Assembly (NCBI GenBank): GCA_002737725.1
Contig: NSIP01000017.1
Span: forward strand, 1-45,404
Source: Rhodospirillaceae bacterium
GTDB lineage: Bacteria; Pseudomonadota; Alphaproteobacteria; Rhodospirillales; Rhodospirillaceae
Direction: 5' to 3'
Length of the DNA: 45,404 bases
Shown here: in pieces, positions 1 through 9,437 of the stretch
Layout: every line of letters starts with the position of its first letter
How positions within the stretch are numbered: position 1 is the stretch's first letter
The notes under the pieces: generated by a model
What the model was told of the DNA's origin: nothing
Database searches by the model: none
Seen by the model: the letters and a program-made list of their open reading frames with translations, nothing else
Position numbers and translations under genes: made by a program

Positions 1-85
1 GCCGTGAAGCGATTCCAGGCTACAATTATACCCGTGGCGCACAGATCAATATGTTGGTGGTTCAAGTGGTACCGAGTCTAACTCC

Positions 86-832
86 ATGAATGTTGACCCG
101 CGATTCACGGCTGAGTCTGGTGAAAAAACAACCGCGTCGGACCCGATTCCGTTCACGCCCCCCGCTTGGCTACCATGGCGCGAGATCGCATTTCTGGGTG
201 TCGTCACTGGGGCCCTTTGCACATGCTTCATCCTCTGGGTTGATCGCCCGATCGCATATTACTTCTTGGCGCGAAGCGACGAGGCATGGGTCGCATTTTT
301 CCGCGCCATTACGGCAGCTGGCCATAGTGCAGTGTGGTACACACCCGCCGCGCTTGGTTTTATCGCCACCTTTTGGCGTAGCAAACAAGTCGCAGACACA
401 GGTCAAAGTTGGGAATGGCGGCGACGTGCCCGCGGGCTACTCTTTGTGATCCTTTCAATGGCGATTTCGGGAACCGCCGTGAACGCTCTTAAAATTTCGT
501 TCGGTCGTTATCGCCCACGATTTCTCTTTAACGACGGAACCTACGACTTCGCGCCCTTCGCGCTGACCTTGCAAGATTGCGGGTTTCCCTCGGGCCATAC
601 ACAATCCATCGTCGCCGCCATGATGGCGCTGGGCTTTTTATGGCCACGAGGACGCCCCGTGTTCTGGACAATAGCCGTGCTGGTGGCCGCAAGCCGTTTC
701 ATCATCACAGTGCACTATACCAGCGATGTGATTGCGGGTGCGTTTGTGGCCTTTGCAACGGCCTGGATTTTGCAGCGCTATTTTGAGCGCAAGGGCATCA
801 AGTTGGCGTGGGCAGGCGCTGCGCAGCGGTAG
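86..832 (+). CDS. PAP2-family membrane phosphatase
   Basis: Integral membrane phosphatase of the PAP2 superfamily, probably acting on a lipid phosphate or undecaprenyl-/phosphatidyl-type pyrophosphate at the periplasmic face of the inner membrane. The 248-residue product shows the full three-part PAP2 signature: K136-x6-R143-P144, PSGH with S169-G170-H171, and S203-R204-x5-H210-x3-D214. Hydrophobic segments lie near residues 33-52, 80-97, 118-135, 172-187, 190-207 and 212-230. The exact substrate cannot be read from the sequence. It ends 13 bp before the convergent tlpA-like gene. The 85 bases before it contain no gene I can support. The start at ATG 86 is the first one that gives a full-length product. 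Confidence 0.9.
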   Translation: MNVDPRFTAESGEKTTASDPIPFTPPAWLPWREIAFLGVVTGALCTCFILWVDRPIAYYFLARSDEAWVAFFRAITAAGHSAVWYTPAALGFIATFWRSKQVADTGQSWEWRRRARGLLFVILSMAISGTAVNALKISFGRYRPRFLFNDGTYDFAPFALTLQDCGFPSGHTQSIVAAMMALGFLWPRGRPVFWTIAVLVAASRFIITVHYTSDVIAGAFVAFATAWILQRYFERKGIKLAWAGAAQR

Positions 833-845
833 GGCCAGACGAAAC

Positions 846-1478
846 TTAAGCCGGTGATTTGGCAATCAAGCGCGACAAAGCGTCGGTCACTTTCGGTGCC
901 ATCCAATCTATCGTGCCTTCGAGACGGCCAATCTCTTGGCCGGATTGATCCAAAATGATGGTGGTCGGTAAACCACGCAAGGCCGCGTCTTTGGCAAATC
1001 GCGCTTTGGGTTCGACATACAGCCCGATGCTCTTCCACCCATTCTTCTCGACAAAAGGCAGGGCAACCTTCAAACCTTCGCGGTCTTGCGAAACCGCCAA
1101 AACCTGGAAATTAGCCCCACCAAGCTTGACCTGAAGCGCATCAAGGGTCGGCATTTCCTTCACACAGGGCGCGCACCAGGTGGCCCAGTAATTCACCACA
1201 ACGACCTTGCCCTTGAAGGCGGCCAGCGTGGTATCGGCATTTTTGCTGTCTTGCATCACAGTCGCCAGAGGCCCCGGCAGCGGTTTTGCATGCCACGTAA
1301 TCTCGTTTTTACTCTCGTCGGTCTCGGCGGCGGCAGCGGGTGCAATCACGATCGGAGCTGCCGCCTGCGTGGGCAACGTGTCGGGTCTGCTTGCCAGCAG
1401 TGTCAGGGCGGTGATAAGCACCGCACCAAGGGCCGCAGCGGTAAGAATTAGATAGCGAGGCGAACGCGACTGGTTCAT
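846..1478 (-). CDS. tlpA: TlpA-type thiol:disulfide oxidoreductase
   Basis: Membrane-anchored periplasmic thioredoxin of the TlpA/ResA family, expected to reduce disulfides in the periplasm, for example during cytochrome c or cytochrome oxidase copper-site assembly. The 210-residue product has an N-terminal membrane segment (about residues 9-29), an Ala-rich linker, then a thioredoxin fold with WCAPC (Cys102-Cys105) and a cis-Pro loop GLPTT near residue 172. I chose ATG 1478 because GGAGA precedes it at good spacing. An upstream in-frame ATG at 1526 would overlap argH and add an unlikely leader. It is transcribed away from argH, with only 41 bp between the two start codons, so they must share a compact divergent promoter region. 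tlpA beside argH is a common alphaproteobacterial arrangement. Confidence 0.88.
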   Translation of the reverse strand: MNQSRSPRYLILTAAALGAVLITALTLLASRPDTLPTQAAAPIVIAPAAAAETDESKNEITWHAKPLPGPLATVMQDSKNADTTLAAFKGKVVVVNYWATWCAPCVKEMPTLDALQVKLGGANFQVLAVSQDREGLKVALPFVEKNGWKSIGLYVEPKARFAKDAALRGLPTTIILDQSGQEIGRLEGTIDWMAPKVTDALSRLIAKSPA

Positions 1479-1519
1479 GTTTTCTCCAGGGTCAACGTGA
1501 TGAACGGCAAAGGTAGCAC

Positions 1520-2917
1520 ATGACAAGCAAAATGTGGGGCGGCCGTTTTAGCGCAGGCCCATCGGCTGTCATGGCCGAGATTAACATATCACTGCCTTTT
1601 GATCGGCGCATGGCCGCCCAAGATGTGCGCGGCAGTATTGCCCATGCAGAGATGCTGGTCGCGCGCGGCATCATTTCAAGTCCCGATGGGCAAGTGATTG
1701 TCGAGGGGCTGAATAAAGTCGCGGCCGAACTGGCCAATGGTCAGTTCCCATTCAAAGACGCGCTGGAAGACATTCATATGAATGTCGAGGACCGGTTGAA
1801 GGATTTAATTGGGCCAGCGGCAGGCCGGCTGCACACAGCCCGCTCGCGCAACGACCAAGTGGCGACCGGGTTTCGGCTGTGGACGCGCGATCTGATCGAC
1901 AAGATTGATGCCAGCTTAAAGACGCTTCAAGGCGTGATGATTGATAAGGCCGAACAACACGCAGGCACGATCATGCCTGGCTTTACCCATATGCAAGTGG
2001 GGCAGCCCGTGACCTTTGGCCATCATCTGCTGGCGTATGTTGAAATGCTGGGCAGGGACCGTGGCAGGTTGGCAGATGCGCGCAAGCGCTTGAATGAGCT
2101 GCCGCTGGGCGCGGGCGCGCTGGGCGGCACGTCGTTTCCCATTGATCGGAACATGACGGCCCAGAAACTTGGCTTCGACCGTCCCATGGGCAATTCCATG
2201 GACGCCGTGGCCGACCGTGATTTCGCGCTCGAGGTCATGGCGGCTGCCAGTATTTTATCGGTCCACATGTCGCGGCTGGCTGAAGAGCTGGTGATTTGGT
2301 TCAGCCCTCAATTCGGATTCATCAAGTTCTCCGACGCTTTCACTACGGGCAGCTCGATGATGCCCCAAAAGCGCAACCCCGATGCCGCCGAGTTGGTGCG
2401 TGCCAAATCTGGGCGCGTCATCGGCGCGCTGATTGGCTTGATGACTGTCATGAAGGGTTTGCCGATGACCTACTCGAAGGACATGCAGGAAGACAAAGAG
2501 GCGCTGTTTGGCGTTGCCGATACGCTTGAGCTTTGTATCGCGGCCACGACCGGTATGATCGCCGATCTAGAGCCGAACCCTGAGCGCATGAGGGAAAGTG
2601 CGCGTAGTGGTTATTCGACCGCAACCGACTTGGCCGATTGGGTCACGCAAAAACTAAATGTGCCATTCCGCGATGCGCACCATATTACGGGCCGAGCCGT
2701 GAAGTTGGCCGAATCCAAAGGCTGTGAATTAGGTCAACTCGCGTTAGCAGATCTGCAATCCATCGAGCCCCGAATCAACGCCGACGTGCTTAAAGTTCTG
2801 ACCGTTGATGCCGCGGCTGCGAGCCGCGTCAGTTACGGCGGTACGGCCCCTGACAATGTGCGCGCGCAAGCCAAAGCGGCGCGTGACCGTTTTCTCGGTG
2901 AGGTTTTGAAATGGTGA
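1520..2917 (+). CDS. argH: argininosuccinate lyase
   Basis: Last step of arginine synthesis: cleaves argininosuccinate to arginine and fumarate in the cytoplasm. The 465-residue product is the usual family length and is recognisable end to end: N-terminal [15 protein letters not shown] at 105-112, the PGFTHMQ catalytic region at 153-159, and the fumarase/aspartase superfamily signature [12 protein letters not shown] at 277-288, which carries the catalytic serine loop. AAGG lies 6 bases before ATG 1520. Its last seven bases overlap the start of the downstream lipoprotein gene, and lysA follows, so the three are probably cotranscribed and translationally coupled. Confidence 0.97.
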   Translation: MTSKMWGGRFSAGPSAVMAEINISLPFDRRMAAQDVRGSIAHAEMLVARGIISSPDGQVIVEGLNKVAAELANGQFPFKDALEDIHMNVEDRLKDLIGPAAGRLHTARSRNDQVATGFRLWTRDLIDKIDASLKTLQGVMIDKAEQHAGTIMPGFTHMQVGQPVTFGHHLLAYVEMLGRDRGRLADARKRLNELPLGAGALGGTSFPIDRNMTAQKLGFDRPMGNSMDAVADRDFALEVMAAASILSVHMSRLAEELVIWFSPQFGFIKFSDAFTTGSSMMPQKRNPDAAELVRAKSGRVIGALIGLMTVMKGLPMTYSKDMQEDKEALFGVADTLELCIAATTGMIADLEPNPERMRESARSGYSTATDLADWVTQKLNVPFRDAHHITGRAVKLAESKGCELGQLALADLQSIEPRINADVLKVLTVDAAAASRVSYGGTAPDNVRAQAKAARDRFLGEVLKW

Positions 2918-3045
2918 CCAAACGCAACGTGATGATGGTGATATTGATGATCGTACTGGCGGCAGAGTTGTCGGCGTGCGGTAAACGCGGCGACCTCACG
3001 CCCCCAGACGGCAGCAGGTACCCGCAACAATATCCCAAGCAGTAA
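2911..3045 (+). CDS. lptM: LptM-type small lipoprotein
   Basis: A 44-residue lipoprotein whose start overlaps the end of argH by 7 bases. It has a short basic N-terminus, a hydrophobic stretch (residues 7-18) and a lipobox LSAC with the lipidated Cys at residue 23. [12 protein letters not shown] follows, which matches the CGxKGxLxxP pattern of the LptM/YifL family. In E. coli LptM assists disulfide maturation of LptD, the LPS insertion protein of the outer membrane. That role is inferred here from the motif and from the usual argH-lptM-lysA order in Proteobacteria. The predicted location is the outer membrane, periplasmic side. The gene is short enough to be missed by many automatic callers. 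Confidence 0.85.
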   Translation: MVTKRNVMMVILMIVLAAELSACGKRGDLTPPDGSRYPQQYPKQ

Positions 3046-3053
3046 AGCCCAAG

Positions 3054-4322
3054 ATGCACCACTTCACATACAAGCACGGCGTTCTACACGCCGAGAACGT
3101 GCCCATTCCTGATCTTGCCGCCAAGGTCGGCACGCCGTTCTATTGTTATTCGACAGCCACGTTGAAGCGCCATTACGATGTCTTTCGCGCGGCTTTCGGC
3201 AAACTTGATACCGCCATTCATTTTGCGGTGAAGTCGAACCCAAATATGGCCGTGCTCCGTTTACTGGCCAATTGGGGCTCTGGGTTTGACATCGTTTCAG
3301 GCGGCGAATTGCGTTTGGTGCTGCAGGCCGGAGCTAGGCCAGAAAACATAGTGTTCTCAGGCGTTGGCAAATCGGTCGAAGAACTTGAACTTGCGGTGCG
3401 TTCAAACGTCGGCCAGATCAATATCGAATCTGAAAGTGAGATGCACACGCTCAGCACGCTTGCCACAAAACTGGGCCGCACGGTGCGCGTGGCTTTACGC
3501 GTCAATCCGCACGTGGATGCGCAGACCCACGCCAAGATCACCACGGGCACCAAGGAAAATAAATTCGGCATCGATTGGACCCTGACACCGGACCTGTATC
3601 GCAAGGCCAAAGCCTTACCTGGGCTGGACCCTCGCGCGATTGCGGTTCATATCGGCTCACAGATCACCGACTTAAAACCCTTTGAAGACGCCTTCCTGCG
3701 TGTACGCGACTTGGCGCTCATGTTGCGTAATGAAGGCTTCAATATCGATCACCTTGATTTAGGCGGCGGCCTTGGGGTTCCCTACGACTTCTCGGCGATC
3801 CCCCCGCCCTTGCCGGCCGATTACGGTGCGATGGTCATGCGGGTGTTTGGCAATCTCGGCTGCAAACTCTCATTTGAACCTGGACGCCTGCTCGTCGGCA
3901 ATGCGGGTATTTTGGTCAGCAAAGTTGTGGTGTTGAAAACCGGCATTGAGAAAACATTTGCGATCATCGATGCGGGCATGAACGACCTGATGCGACCGGC
4001 CATGTACGATGCGCGCCACGAGATGATCCCCGTTTGTGAGCCCGCCGCCAACGCTGCAAGCGCAGATTATGAGATTGTCGGACCCGTCTGTGAGTCCTCA
4101 GATAAGTTTGCCTCGGATGTGACACTTCCAACGCTTGCGGAAGGCGATCTGGTGGCCCTGTTGACCGCGGGTGCTTACGGCGCCGCCATGTCATCGGTCT
4201 ACAACACCCGCCCCTTGATCCCTGAAGTCTTGGTTGATGGCGACCAATGGGCCGTGGTGCGCCGCCGCCCCTCGTTCGAGGAAATGATGGCCCTGGAACA
4301 GCTGCCACCCTGGCTCGCTTAA
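3054..4322 (+). CDS. lysA: diaminopimelate decarboxylase
   Basis: Converts meso-diaminopimelate to L-lysine with pyridoxal phosphate (last step of lysine synthesis). The 422-residue product is the normal LysA length. The PLP lysine is K60 in HFAVKSN. Also visible are HIGSQI, the glycine loop LGGGLGVPY that binds PLP phosphate, EPGRLLVG, and VCESSD with the active-site cysteine supplied across the dimer. It starts 8 bases after the LptM stop with no strong Shine-Dalgarno of its own, which suggests reinitiation or coupling. The pairing with argH and lptM is conserved in alphaproteobacteria. Confidence 0.97.
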   Translation: MHHFTYKHGVLHAENVPIPDLAAKVGTPFYCYSTATLKRHYDVFRAAFGKLDTAIHFAVKSNPNMAVLRLLANWGSGFDIVSGGELRLVLQAGARPENIVFSGVGKSVEELELAVRSNVGQINIESESEMHTLSTLATKLGRTVRVALRVNPHVDAQTHAKITTGTKENKFGIDWTLTPDLYRKAKALPGLDPRAIAVHIGSQITDLKPFEDAFLRVRDLALMLRNEGFNIDHLDLGGGLGVPYDFSAIPPPLPADYGAMVMRVFGNLGCKLSFEPGRLLVGNAGILVSKVVVLKTGIEKTFAIIDAGMNDLMRPAMYDARHEMIPVCEPAANAASADYEIVGPVCESSDKFASDVTLPTLAEGDLVALLTAGAYGAAMSSVYNTRPLIPEVLVDGDQWAVVRRRPSFEEMMALEQLPPWLA

Positions 4323-4378
4323 GGTCTTTTCATCAAAAGTCTGCAGCGGTTTTCAACAAAGCCCACTAAACTGGGGTC

Positions 4379-6865
4379 ATGACCTTAAGTGATCCGCACT
4401 TCGTTCGACTTGGCGCCAGGCTGCAATTGCGCGTCGCTACCGCATGGCTTTCAGTTGCCTGGGAGCGGCTCTGGGTGCGTCTTTGGTGGGCCGCCAGTCT
4501 CGCGGCCTTGATCGGCGCTGTGATTTTAACGGACCTGTTGCCGAGTCTGCCAGGCTGGTTGCATGTGATTGTTGTTTTAGGCGCATTGGCCGGATTGAGC
4601 GTGGCGACCGCACGCCGTCTGAGGGACTTTCGATGGCCAAGCTTAGAGACAGCTAAGATTCGTCTCGAGCAAGATGCCGCCACACCACACCGCCCACTCA
4701 CCGCCGTTCAAGATCGCCTGGTTGGCGAAGCTTCAACAGACACCACGTCCATGCAACGCGCACTCTGGACCTTGCATCAAGCCCGAGCGAAATCCAGCCT
4801 GGCGGCACTCCACCCTCGTTGGCCGTCGCCGGGTGTGGCCGCCATTGACCGCCATGCCATTCGTGCCCTCGCCGTCATCGCACTGTTCATTGCTGGAGCT
4901 GGAAGTTGGGGCGATATGGGTCCGCGGCTGTATCGGGCTGCGTGGCCGTCATGGGACGACAGTGGTACAGGTCCGAGTGTAAAGGTCTGGATTACACCGC
5001 CAGCTTATACAGGGCGCTCGCCAATCTTTGTCGAGAGCCCTGCCGCGCAGGGCACAGCTATCCCAGACATATTGGATATCCCTGAGCATAGCAAAATGTT
5101 GATTGTTGTGACCGGAACCTCGCGCACAACAACTGCCATGGTGGGCGATAGAAACGTCACCCTTGAGAAACTTGCAGACAACAGCCTGCGCGTAGAGCAG
5201 GAATTACCCAATGGCGAATTGCTGGAAGTTCGTCAACGTGGTCGCGTCCTCGGATCGTGGAAACTCGATCCACTCCCTGACCTTCCGCCCTACATCAATT
5301 TTGCACGTGAACCCCAAGAGGCCGGACGGTGGCGCTTGCGGCTTGATTACAAAGCGACCGACGATTACGGCATTGAGTCGGTGAAGGGCCATATCGTCAA
5401 AGCCGATCAGGTGGCTCAAAGCGTGACCGACCCGAATGTGGAGGTTGAGTCGATTGATTTTGATGTGACACTGCCGCCATTCAATCCGCGTGAGGCCAGC
5501 CAGGTATCATTGCATGACCTGACGGCTCACCCTTGGGCAGGCCAATCGGTTTTGGTACAACTGATTGTAACCGACCAAGCCGGGCAAAGCGCACCGAGCG
5601 CATTCCATGAAGTCATGTTGCCTGAGCGTATCTTCCAGCACCCCGTCGCCAAAGAGGTCATCGCGATCCGCAAAGGCTTGCTGACGGATCCTGATGCAAT
5701 CGCGGTTCCGGCATTTCGCAAACTTTCGACGATCTTACAATCTCCGGCGTCGTTCGGCGGTGATGCGCGAGTGCATTTGGAACTGGCGACCGCAAAGTCC
5801 CGCCTTGCTTACGATAGCGTTCAAAGCGCTGCTCAAACTTTACCGCCGATCTTATGGGCAGCGGCCGTGCGAATTGAAGACGGAAACCTGGCTGTCGCCG
5901 AGCAACGGCTTGATGCAGCGGAAAAAGCACTGAAAGAGGCGATGGAACGCGGCGCCTCTCCTGCGGAAATCGCGCGCCTCATTGATCAGCTTCAACGTGC
6001 CATTGGCGAGTATGCCAAAGAGATCGCATCGCGCATGCCCAATTCTGATTTGAACATGCTCAAGCCTGAGGCAGGTCAGCGCAGTGTTGGCCCCGAAGAA
6101 CTGAGAAAAATGATGGATAATCTGCGCCAGATGACGCAGATGGGCGCGCAAGATGCCGCCCGGCAGATGATGGCTGAATTACAAAACATGCTGCAAGCGA
6201 TGCGCTCGGCTGCGACCAGCCAACGCGACAATCCAGACGTCAAAACAGCGCAAGAGATCATGCGTGATCTGAAATCGCTGACAGGTGAGCAATCGAAGCT
6301 CCTCGAAGAGACGTTTAAACAATCACGCAAAAGCCAGATGGCCGCGCAACGAGGCGAGGCTCAACAGAAAAACCAGCAACAGCGACAAGCCACTGACCAG
6401 CAAGAAAAGCTACGCAAACAACTTGGCGATCTGATGGGCCGCATGGCTGAAGCCGCAGGACAAGTTCCTGAGAGTATGGGCGAAGCCGAAAGCGCCATGC
6501 GTTCCGCGCGCGATGCACTCGAAGCTGGAGCTTTGAAGCCTGCCACCGATGCTCAAGGAAATGCCCTGGCACGGCTTCAAGACAGTATGAAGGATGCAAA
6601 CGAGCAGTTGATGCAAGCTTTGGCCGAGAAGGGCTTGGCTGGCGCAGTCCCGATGCCGGGCGATGGCGAAAGTGGCAACGACCCCCTGGGTAAACGCAAT
6701 GGACCTGACGACGATAGCCAGGTCGATATTCCAAATGCACCCGACGCCAGCAGTATGTCCGAGCGGGTTCGCGCCATTATGGAAGAACTGCAGCGACGCG
6801 CCGCCGACCGCACACGGCCAGCCGACGAGCAGGACTACCTCAGACGGCTCATGAAGCAGTTCTAG
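4379..6865 (+). CDS. DUF4175 / TIGR02302 family membrane protein
   Basis: Large protein (828 residues) of the DUF4175/TIGR02302 family, found mainly in alphaproteobacteria directly downstream of lysA; its molecular role is unknown to me. It opens with two close hydrophobic segments (about residues 38-58 and 60-78) and a third near 162-180. A beta-rich, probably periplasmic region follows (about 200-430). The C-terminal half is a long helical region rich in Gln, Met, Ala and charged residues (about 520-780), likely coiled coil. It ends with a conserved-looking RADRTRPADEQDYLRRLM tail. GGGG precedes ATG 4379. Its position between lysA and ftsEX suggests an envelope function, but that is inference only. 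Confidence 0.85.
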   Translation: MTLSDPHFVRLGARLQLRVATAWLSVAWERLWVRLWWAASLAALIGAVILTDLLPSLPGWLHVIVVLGALAGLSVATARRLRDFRWPSLETAKIRLEQDAATPHRPLTAVQDRLVGEASTDTTSMQRALWTLHQARAKSSLAALHPRWPSPGVAAIDRHAIRALAVIALFIAGAGSWGDMGPRLYRAAWPSWDDSGTGPSVKVWITPPAYTGRSPIFVESPAAQGTAIPDILDIPEHSKMLIVVTGTSRTTTAMVGDRNVTLEKLADNSLRVEQELPNGELLEVRQRGRVLGSWKLDPLPDLPPYINFAREPQEAGRWRLRLDYKATDDYGIESVKGHIVKADQVAQSVTDPNVEVESIDFDVTLPPFNPREASQVSLHDLTAHPWAGQSVLVQLIVTDQAGQSAPSAFHEVMLPERIFQHPVAKEVIAIRKGLLTDPDAIAVPAFRKLSTILQSPASFGGDARVHLELATAKSRLAYDSVQSAAQTLPPILWAAAVRIEDGNLAVAEQRLDAAEKALKEAMERGASPAEIARLIDQLQRAIGEYAKEIASRMPNSDLNMLKPEAGQRSVGPEELRKMMDNLRQMTQMGAQDAARQMMAELQNMLQAMRSAATSQRDNPDVKTAQEIMRDLKSLTGEQSKLLEETFKQSRKSQMAAQRGEAQQKNQQQRQATDQQEKLRKQLGDLMGRMAEAAGQVPESMGEAESAMRSARDALEAGALKPATDAQGNALARLQDSMKDANEQLMQALAEKGLAGAVPMPGDGESGNDPLGKRNGPDDDSQVDIPNAPDASSMSERVRAIMEELQRRAADRTRPADEQDYLRRLMKQF

Positions 6866-6898
6866 AGACAGAGCAAAACGCAACTCGCAGGTGCATTG

Positions 6899-8544
6899 CT
6901 ACTCTTCCGACCACGCCATGCGATATCCATCCTTCGCTTTTGCCATATCAGGGAACTCAAGGCGAAGTTCCACTTCAACAGATTCGTTCTGGTTCAGCAG
7001 CGCTGACGGCGACGGTGTTTCAGATTCTTGAATCACTGCTTTGCGTTCATCAAGCAATTGTAGTTTCATCGCTGGCACGGGCTTTACGATTTCGCCAATG
7101 TTGGACACGAAGCCCTTCACAACCAGGGTTTCGATCCCGCCGATCCGCTGTAAATGTTTGTTCGATTCCGCCCATCTCAAGCCATCGCCAGGGCGTGCCT
7201 CAGCAACACCGGTTTTTTCGTAAAACGATTTTGCTGCGGGTAACACGCTCTCAACAATGTCGCGACCAAACCAGAGCAATGCTGCCACCGACAAAAATGC
7301 AATTGCACTGACGGTTGCAGTCAAGTGCGCCGGGTTCATCGGTTTACTTTTTTCGCGTTGGGCTCGTTTTGCCGCTTGTTTAGCAGCTTCTTTTGCCTTG
7401 GCGGATTTTGCGCTTCCCTTGGCGATGCCCATCTCGGCATCGTCATCATCGGCAGCAGCACCAGGGCCTTTGCCACCAAAGTCAGGACGGTCAGCGTCTG
7501 GATCTACGAGGTTCGCGTCTTCGTCGGATTTGCCTTGGAAATGCTCGGAGGCTTCTTCATCCTCAGCCCCTGGGCCAGAGGCCCCCATGCCCGCCTCGGC
7601 GGCTTTTTTGCTCTCGCCTTGCTTCAGCTCAAAATCTTTCTTGCTGCTACCGGGGCCGCCCGCAGCGCCCATTGCTGCTTCGTTGCCATTTTTAGTAGGC
7701 TCGACTGCCCCCCGGACCACCAGCGGCAGCCATTAACGTTTCCCCGGCTTTACCTGGACCACCCTCAGGCGCTTTCATTGATTGACCGGGCTGCCCTGGA
7801 CCACCAGCCGCCCCCGCATCTTTCATTGATTGGCCGGGTTGGCCCGGACCGCCCGCTGGGTTTTGATTCCACGACACGGCACCATCACCGACCGCGCCAG
7901 CCACCATGACGGATTGAGGTGACTGAGGCATTCCAGGCTGACCAGGGCTGCCAGCCCCCCAAGAGACTAATGCGTCGCCGACAGCTTTTGCGCCGGCCTG
8001 TCCCATCATCGACTTTGGCGTCATGCCAGGGGCACCGGTACCACCCGCCGCCGCAGCGACGGGCTGAGGGGCCAAACGCAGGTTGACCTGGCCCGCCCGC
8101 CGCGCCTGGAATCATTGAACGGCCCCCCACTGCACCTTACTGACCTTGATACCAAGACTGACCTTGGGCGGGGGCTCCTGGCGCGGCCGCGTTGGCACCG
8201 CCACCACGCATCAATGAAATGGGCCCTGCCAGGCGGCGGAGGCGTACCAGCAACACCTCCAGACGCGCCAGGCTGAATTGGTGTGCCAGCCGCACGCGCG
8301 GCTTGGACTTGCCTCGTATCAATGTCTGGCGGCTTCTGAGGTGAAGGCGAACCGACCCCCATTTCGGCACGCGCGCGCGGCATACTTTTGCCCCATAATA
8401 TCGGCAATATCGAGCGTCTCCACCGCGGCTGTCTGGTACCAAGAATGGCCGCAGCTCGCGCATTTGAGCGAGCGACCTTGTCTTACCCAACAACTCCGCT
8501 GGAATCTCGAAATGAGCCGTACAGTTCGGGCAGGTTATCCGCAT
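6899..8544 (-). pseudogene. zinc-ribbon (MJ0042-type) membrane protein, multiply frameshifted
   Basis: One gene in several reading frames. It starts at ATG 8544 (AGGAAG upstream) with CPNCTAHFEIP. After one extra base near 8478 it continues with SLKCASCGHSWYQ, completing the CxxC...CxxC zinc ribbon of the MJ0042/DUF3426 type. Further changes lie near 8370-8380 (a GC repeat), 8228-8231, 8057-8062 and 7709-7714 (a run of six G), plus an in-frame TAA at 8137. Each shift is in the same sense and is explained by one extra base. The middle is Gly/Pro-rich with repeated PGQPGQSMK units. The last 273 codons (frame open from 7720) are intact: an acidic then Lys/Ala-rich linker, one membrane segment and a C-terminal beta domain typical of the family. 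It lies divergent from ftsE. It may be real decay or assembly error; the intact 3' part favours at least a recently functional gene. Confidence 0.72.
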
Positions 8545-8581
8545 TACGCTTCCTGTTGCACGACGGCGCGCTTTTTATATT

Positions 8582-8595
8582 ACACGTTGTCGTGT
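8582..8595. promoter_or_regulatory. inverted repeat between zinc-ribbon gene and ftsE
   Basis: ACACG-TTGT-CGTGT forms a perfect 5-bp inverted repeat in the 157-bp divergent region. Next to it lie AT-rich sequence that could serve as a -10 element for the zinc-ribbon gene and an 8-bp palindrome GGTATACC at 8610-8617. It could be an operator, but no regulator family is indicated. Confidence 0.25.
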
Positions 8596-8701
8596 TAAGG
8601 GGGATCCAAGGTATACCCATAAAACGCCATCGTTCACTAATACCTGAAAACTTCGAACAATCGTTAATAACCCTTAAATCTTAAGTATTAATTCAGCACC
8701 A

Positions 8702-9433
8702 GTGGCTTTATTTCGATCAAAAACTAAAGAAAATGATAGCGACCCGGTTCAACTTGAGGGCGTGGCCCTGCGTTATGGCAATAACCCCGATATCTTTTCA
8801 GACCTATCACTCACATTGCCAGTACGCTCTTTGCATTTTTTGACCGGCCCATCGGGTGCAGGCAAGACTTCGCTTTTGAGCTTGCTCTATCTTGCCAATC
8901 TCCCCTCTGGAGGTCGACTGCGCCTCTTTGGCCAGGATGTGGCTCAGGCTTCGCGCGCTAAACGCTCAACCATCCGACGTCAATTAGGGACTGTCTTTCA
9001 AGACTTCCGGCTGCTTGATCACCTTTCTGTTTTTGACAATGTCGCCCTGCCGCTGCGCGTTATCGGGGCACCCAAAGAAACCATCAAGAACAACGTCACT
9101 GAATTGCTGCAATGGGTTGGCCTTGAGGGACTCTTCGACGCCTTGCCGCCGATCCTTTCAGGCGGACAAAAACAGCGCGTCGCCATTGCGCGGGCTGTGG
9201 TGACGCGCCCCAAGCTCATTATCGCCGATGAGCCGACCGGCAATGTCGACGACGCGATTGCCGAGCGTCTCATGCAGTTGTTCGTTGAGCTTCACAAACT
9301 CGGGGCGTGCGTCATCGTGGCGACCCATAATGAACGCTTGGTGGAGCGCTTTGCGTTCCCAAGACTTCACCTGGAACGTGGCACACTCAGCGTGCTTCCT
9401 GCCATATCCCAACCCTCTACACGGGCTGTGTAA
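8702..9433 (+). CDS. ftsE: cell division ATP-binding protein FtsE
   Basis: ATPase of the FtsEX complex, which sits at the division septum and activates cell-wall hydrolases through the membrane from the cytoplasmic side. The 243-residue product shows Walker A GPSGAGKT (49-56), Q-loop VFQDFRLL (98-105), signature LSGGQ (152-156), Walker [13 protein letters not shown] (172-183) and the switch histidine in ATHN. The DEPTGNVD form is typical of FtsE. The start is GTG 8702. ftsX follows after 4 bases, so they form an operon. The upstream region has several TTAA words but not at the spacing of a CtrA box. Confidence 0.95.
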   Translation: MALFRSKTKENDSDPVQLEGVALRYGNNPDIFSDLSLTLPVRSLHFLTGPSGAGKTSLLSLLYLANLPSGGRLRLFGQDVAQASRAKRSTIRRQLGTVFQDFRLLDHLSVFDNVALPLRVIGAPKETIKNNVTELLQWVGLEGLFDALPPILSGGQKQRVAIARAVVTRPKLIIADEPTGNVDDAIAERLMQLFVELHKLGACVIVATHNERLVERFAFPRLHLERGTLSVLPAISQPSTRAV

Positions 9434-9437
9434 CGCG

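Noticed and set aside
86-449. Overlapping frames inside the PAP2 gene
   Set aside because: Shadows of the real gene; they have no ribosome sites or conserved motifs.
8664-8691. Four TTAA words upstream of ftsE, considered as a CtrA cell-cycle box
   Set aside because: The consensus is TTAA-N7-TTAA. Spacings here are 6, 3, 3 and 10 bases, so no pair fits; the words also occur by chance in an AT-rich spacer.
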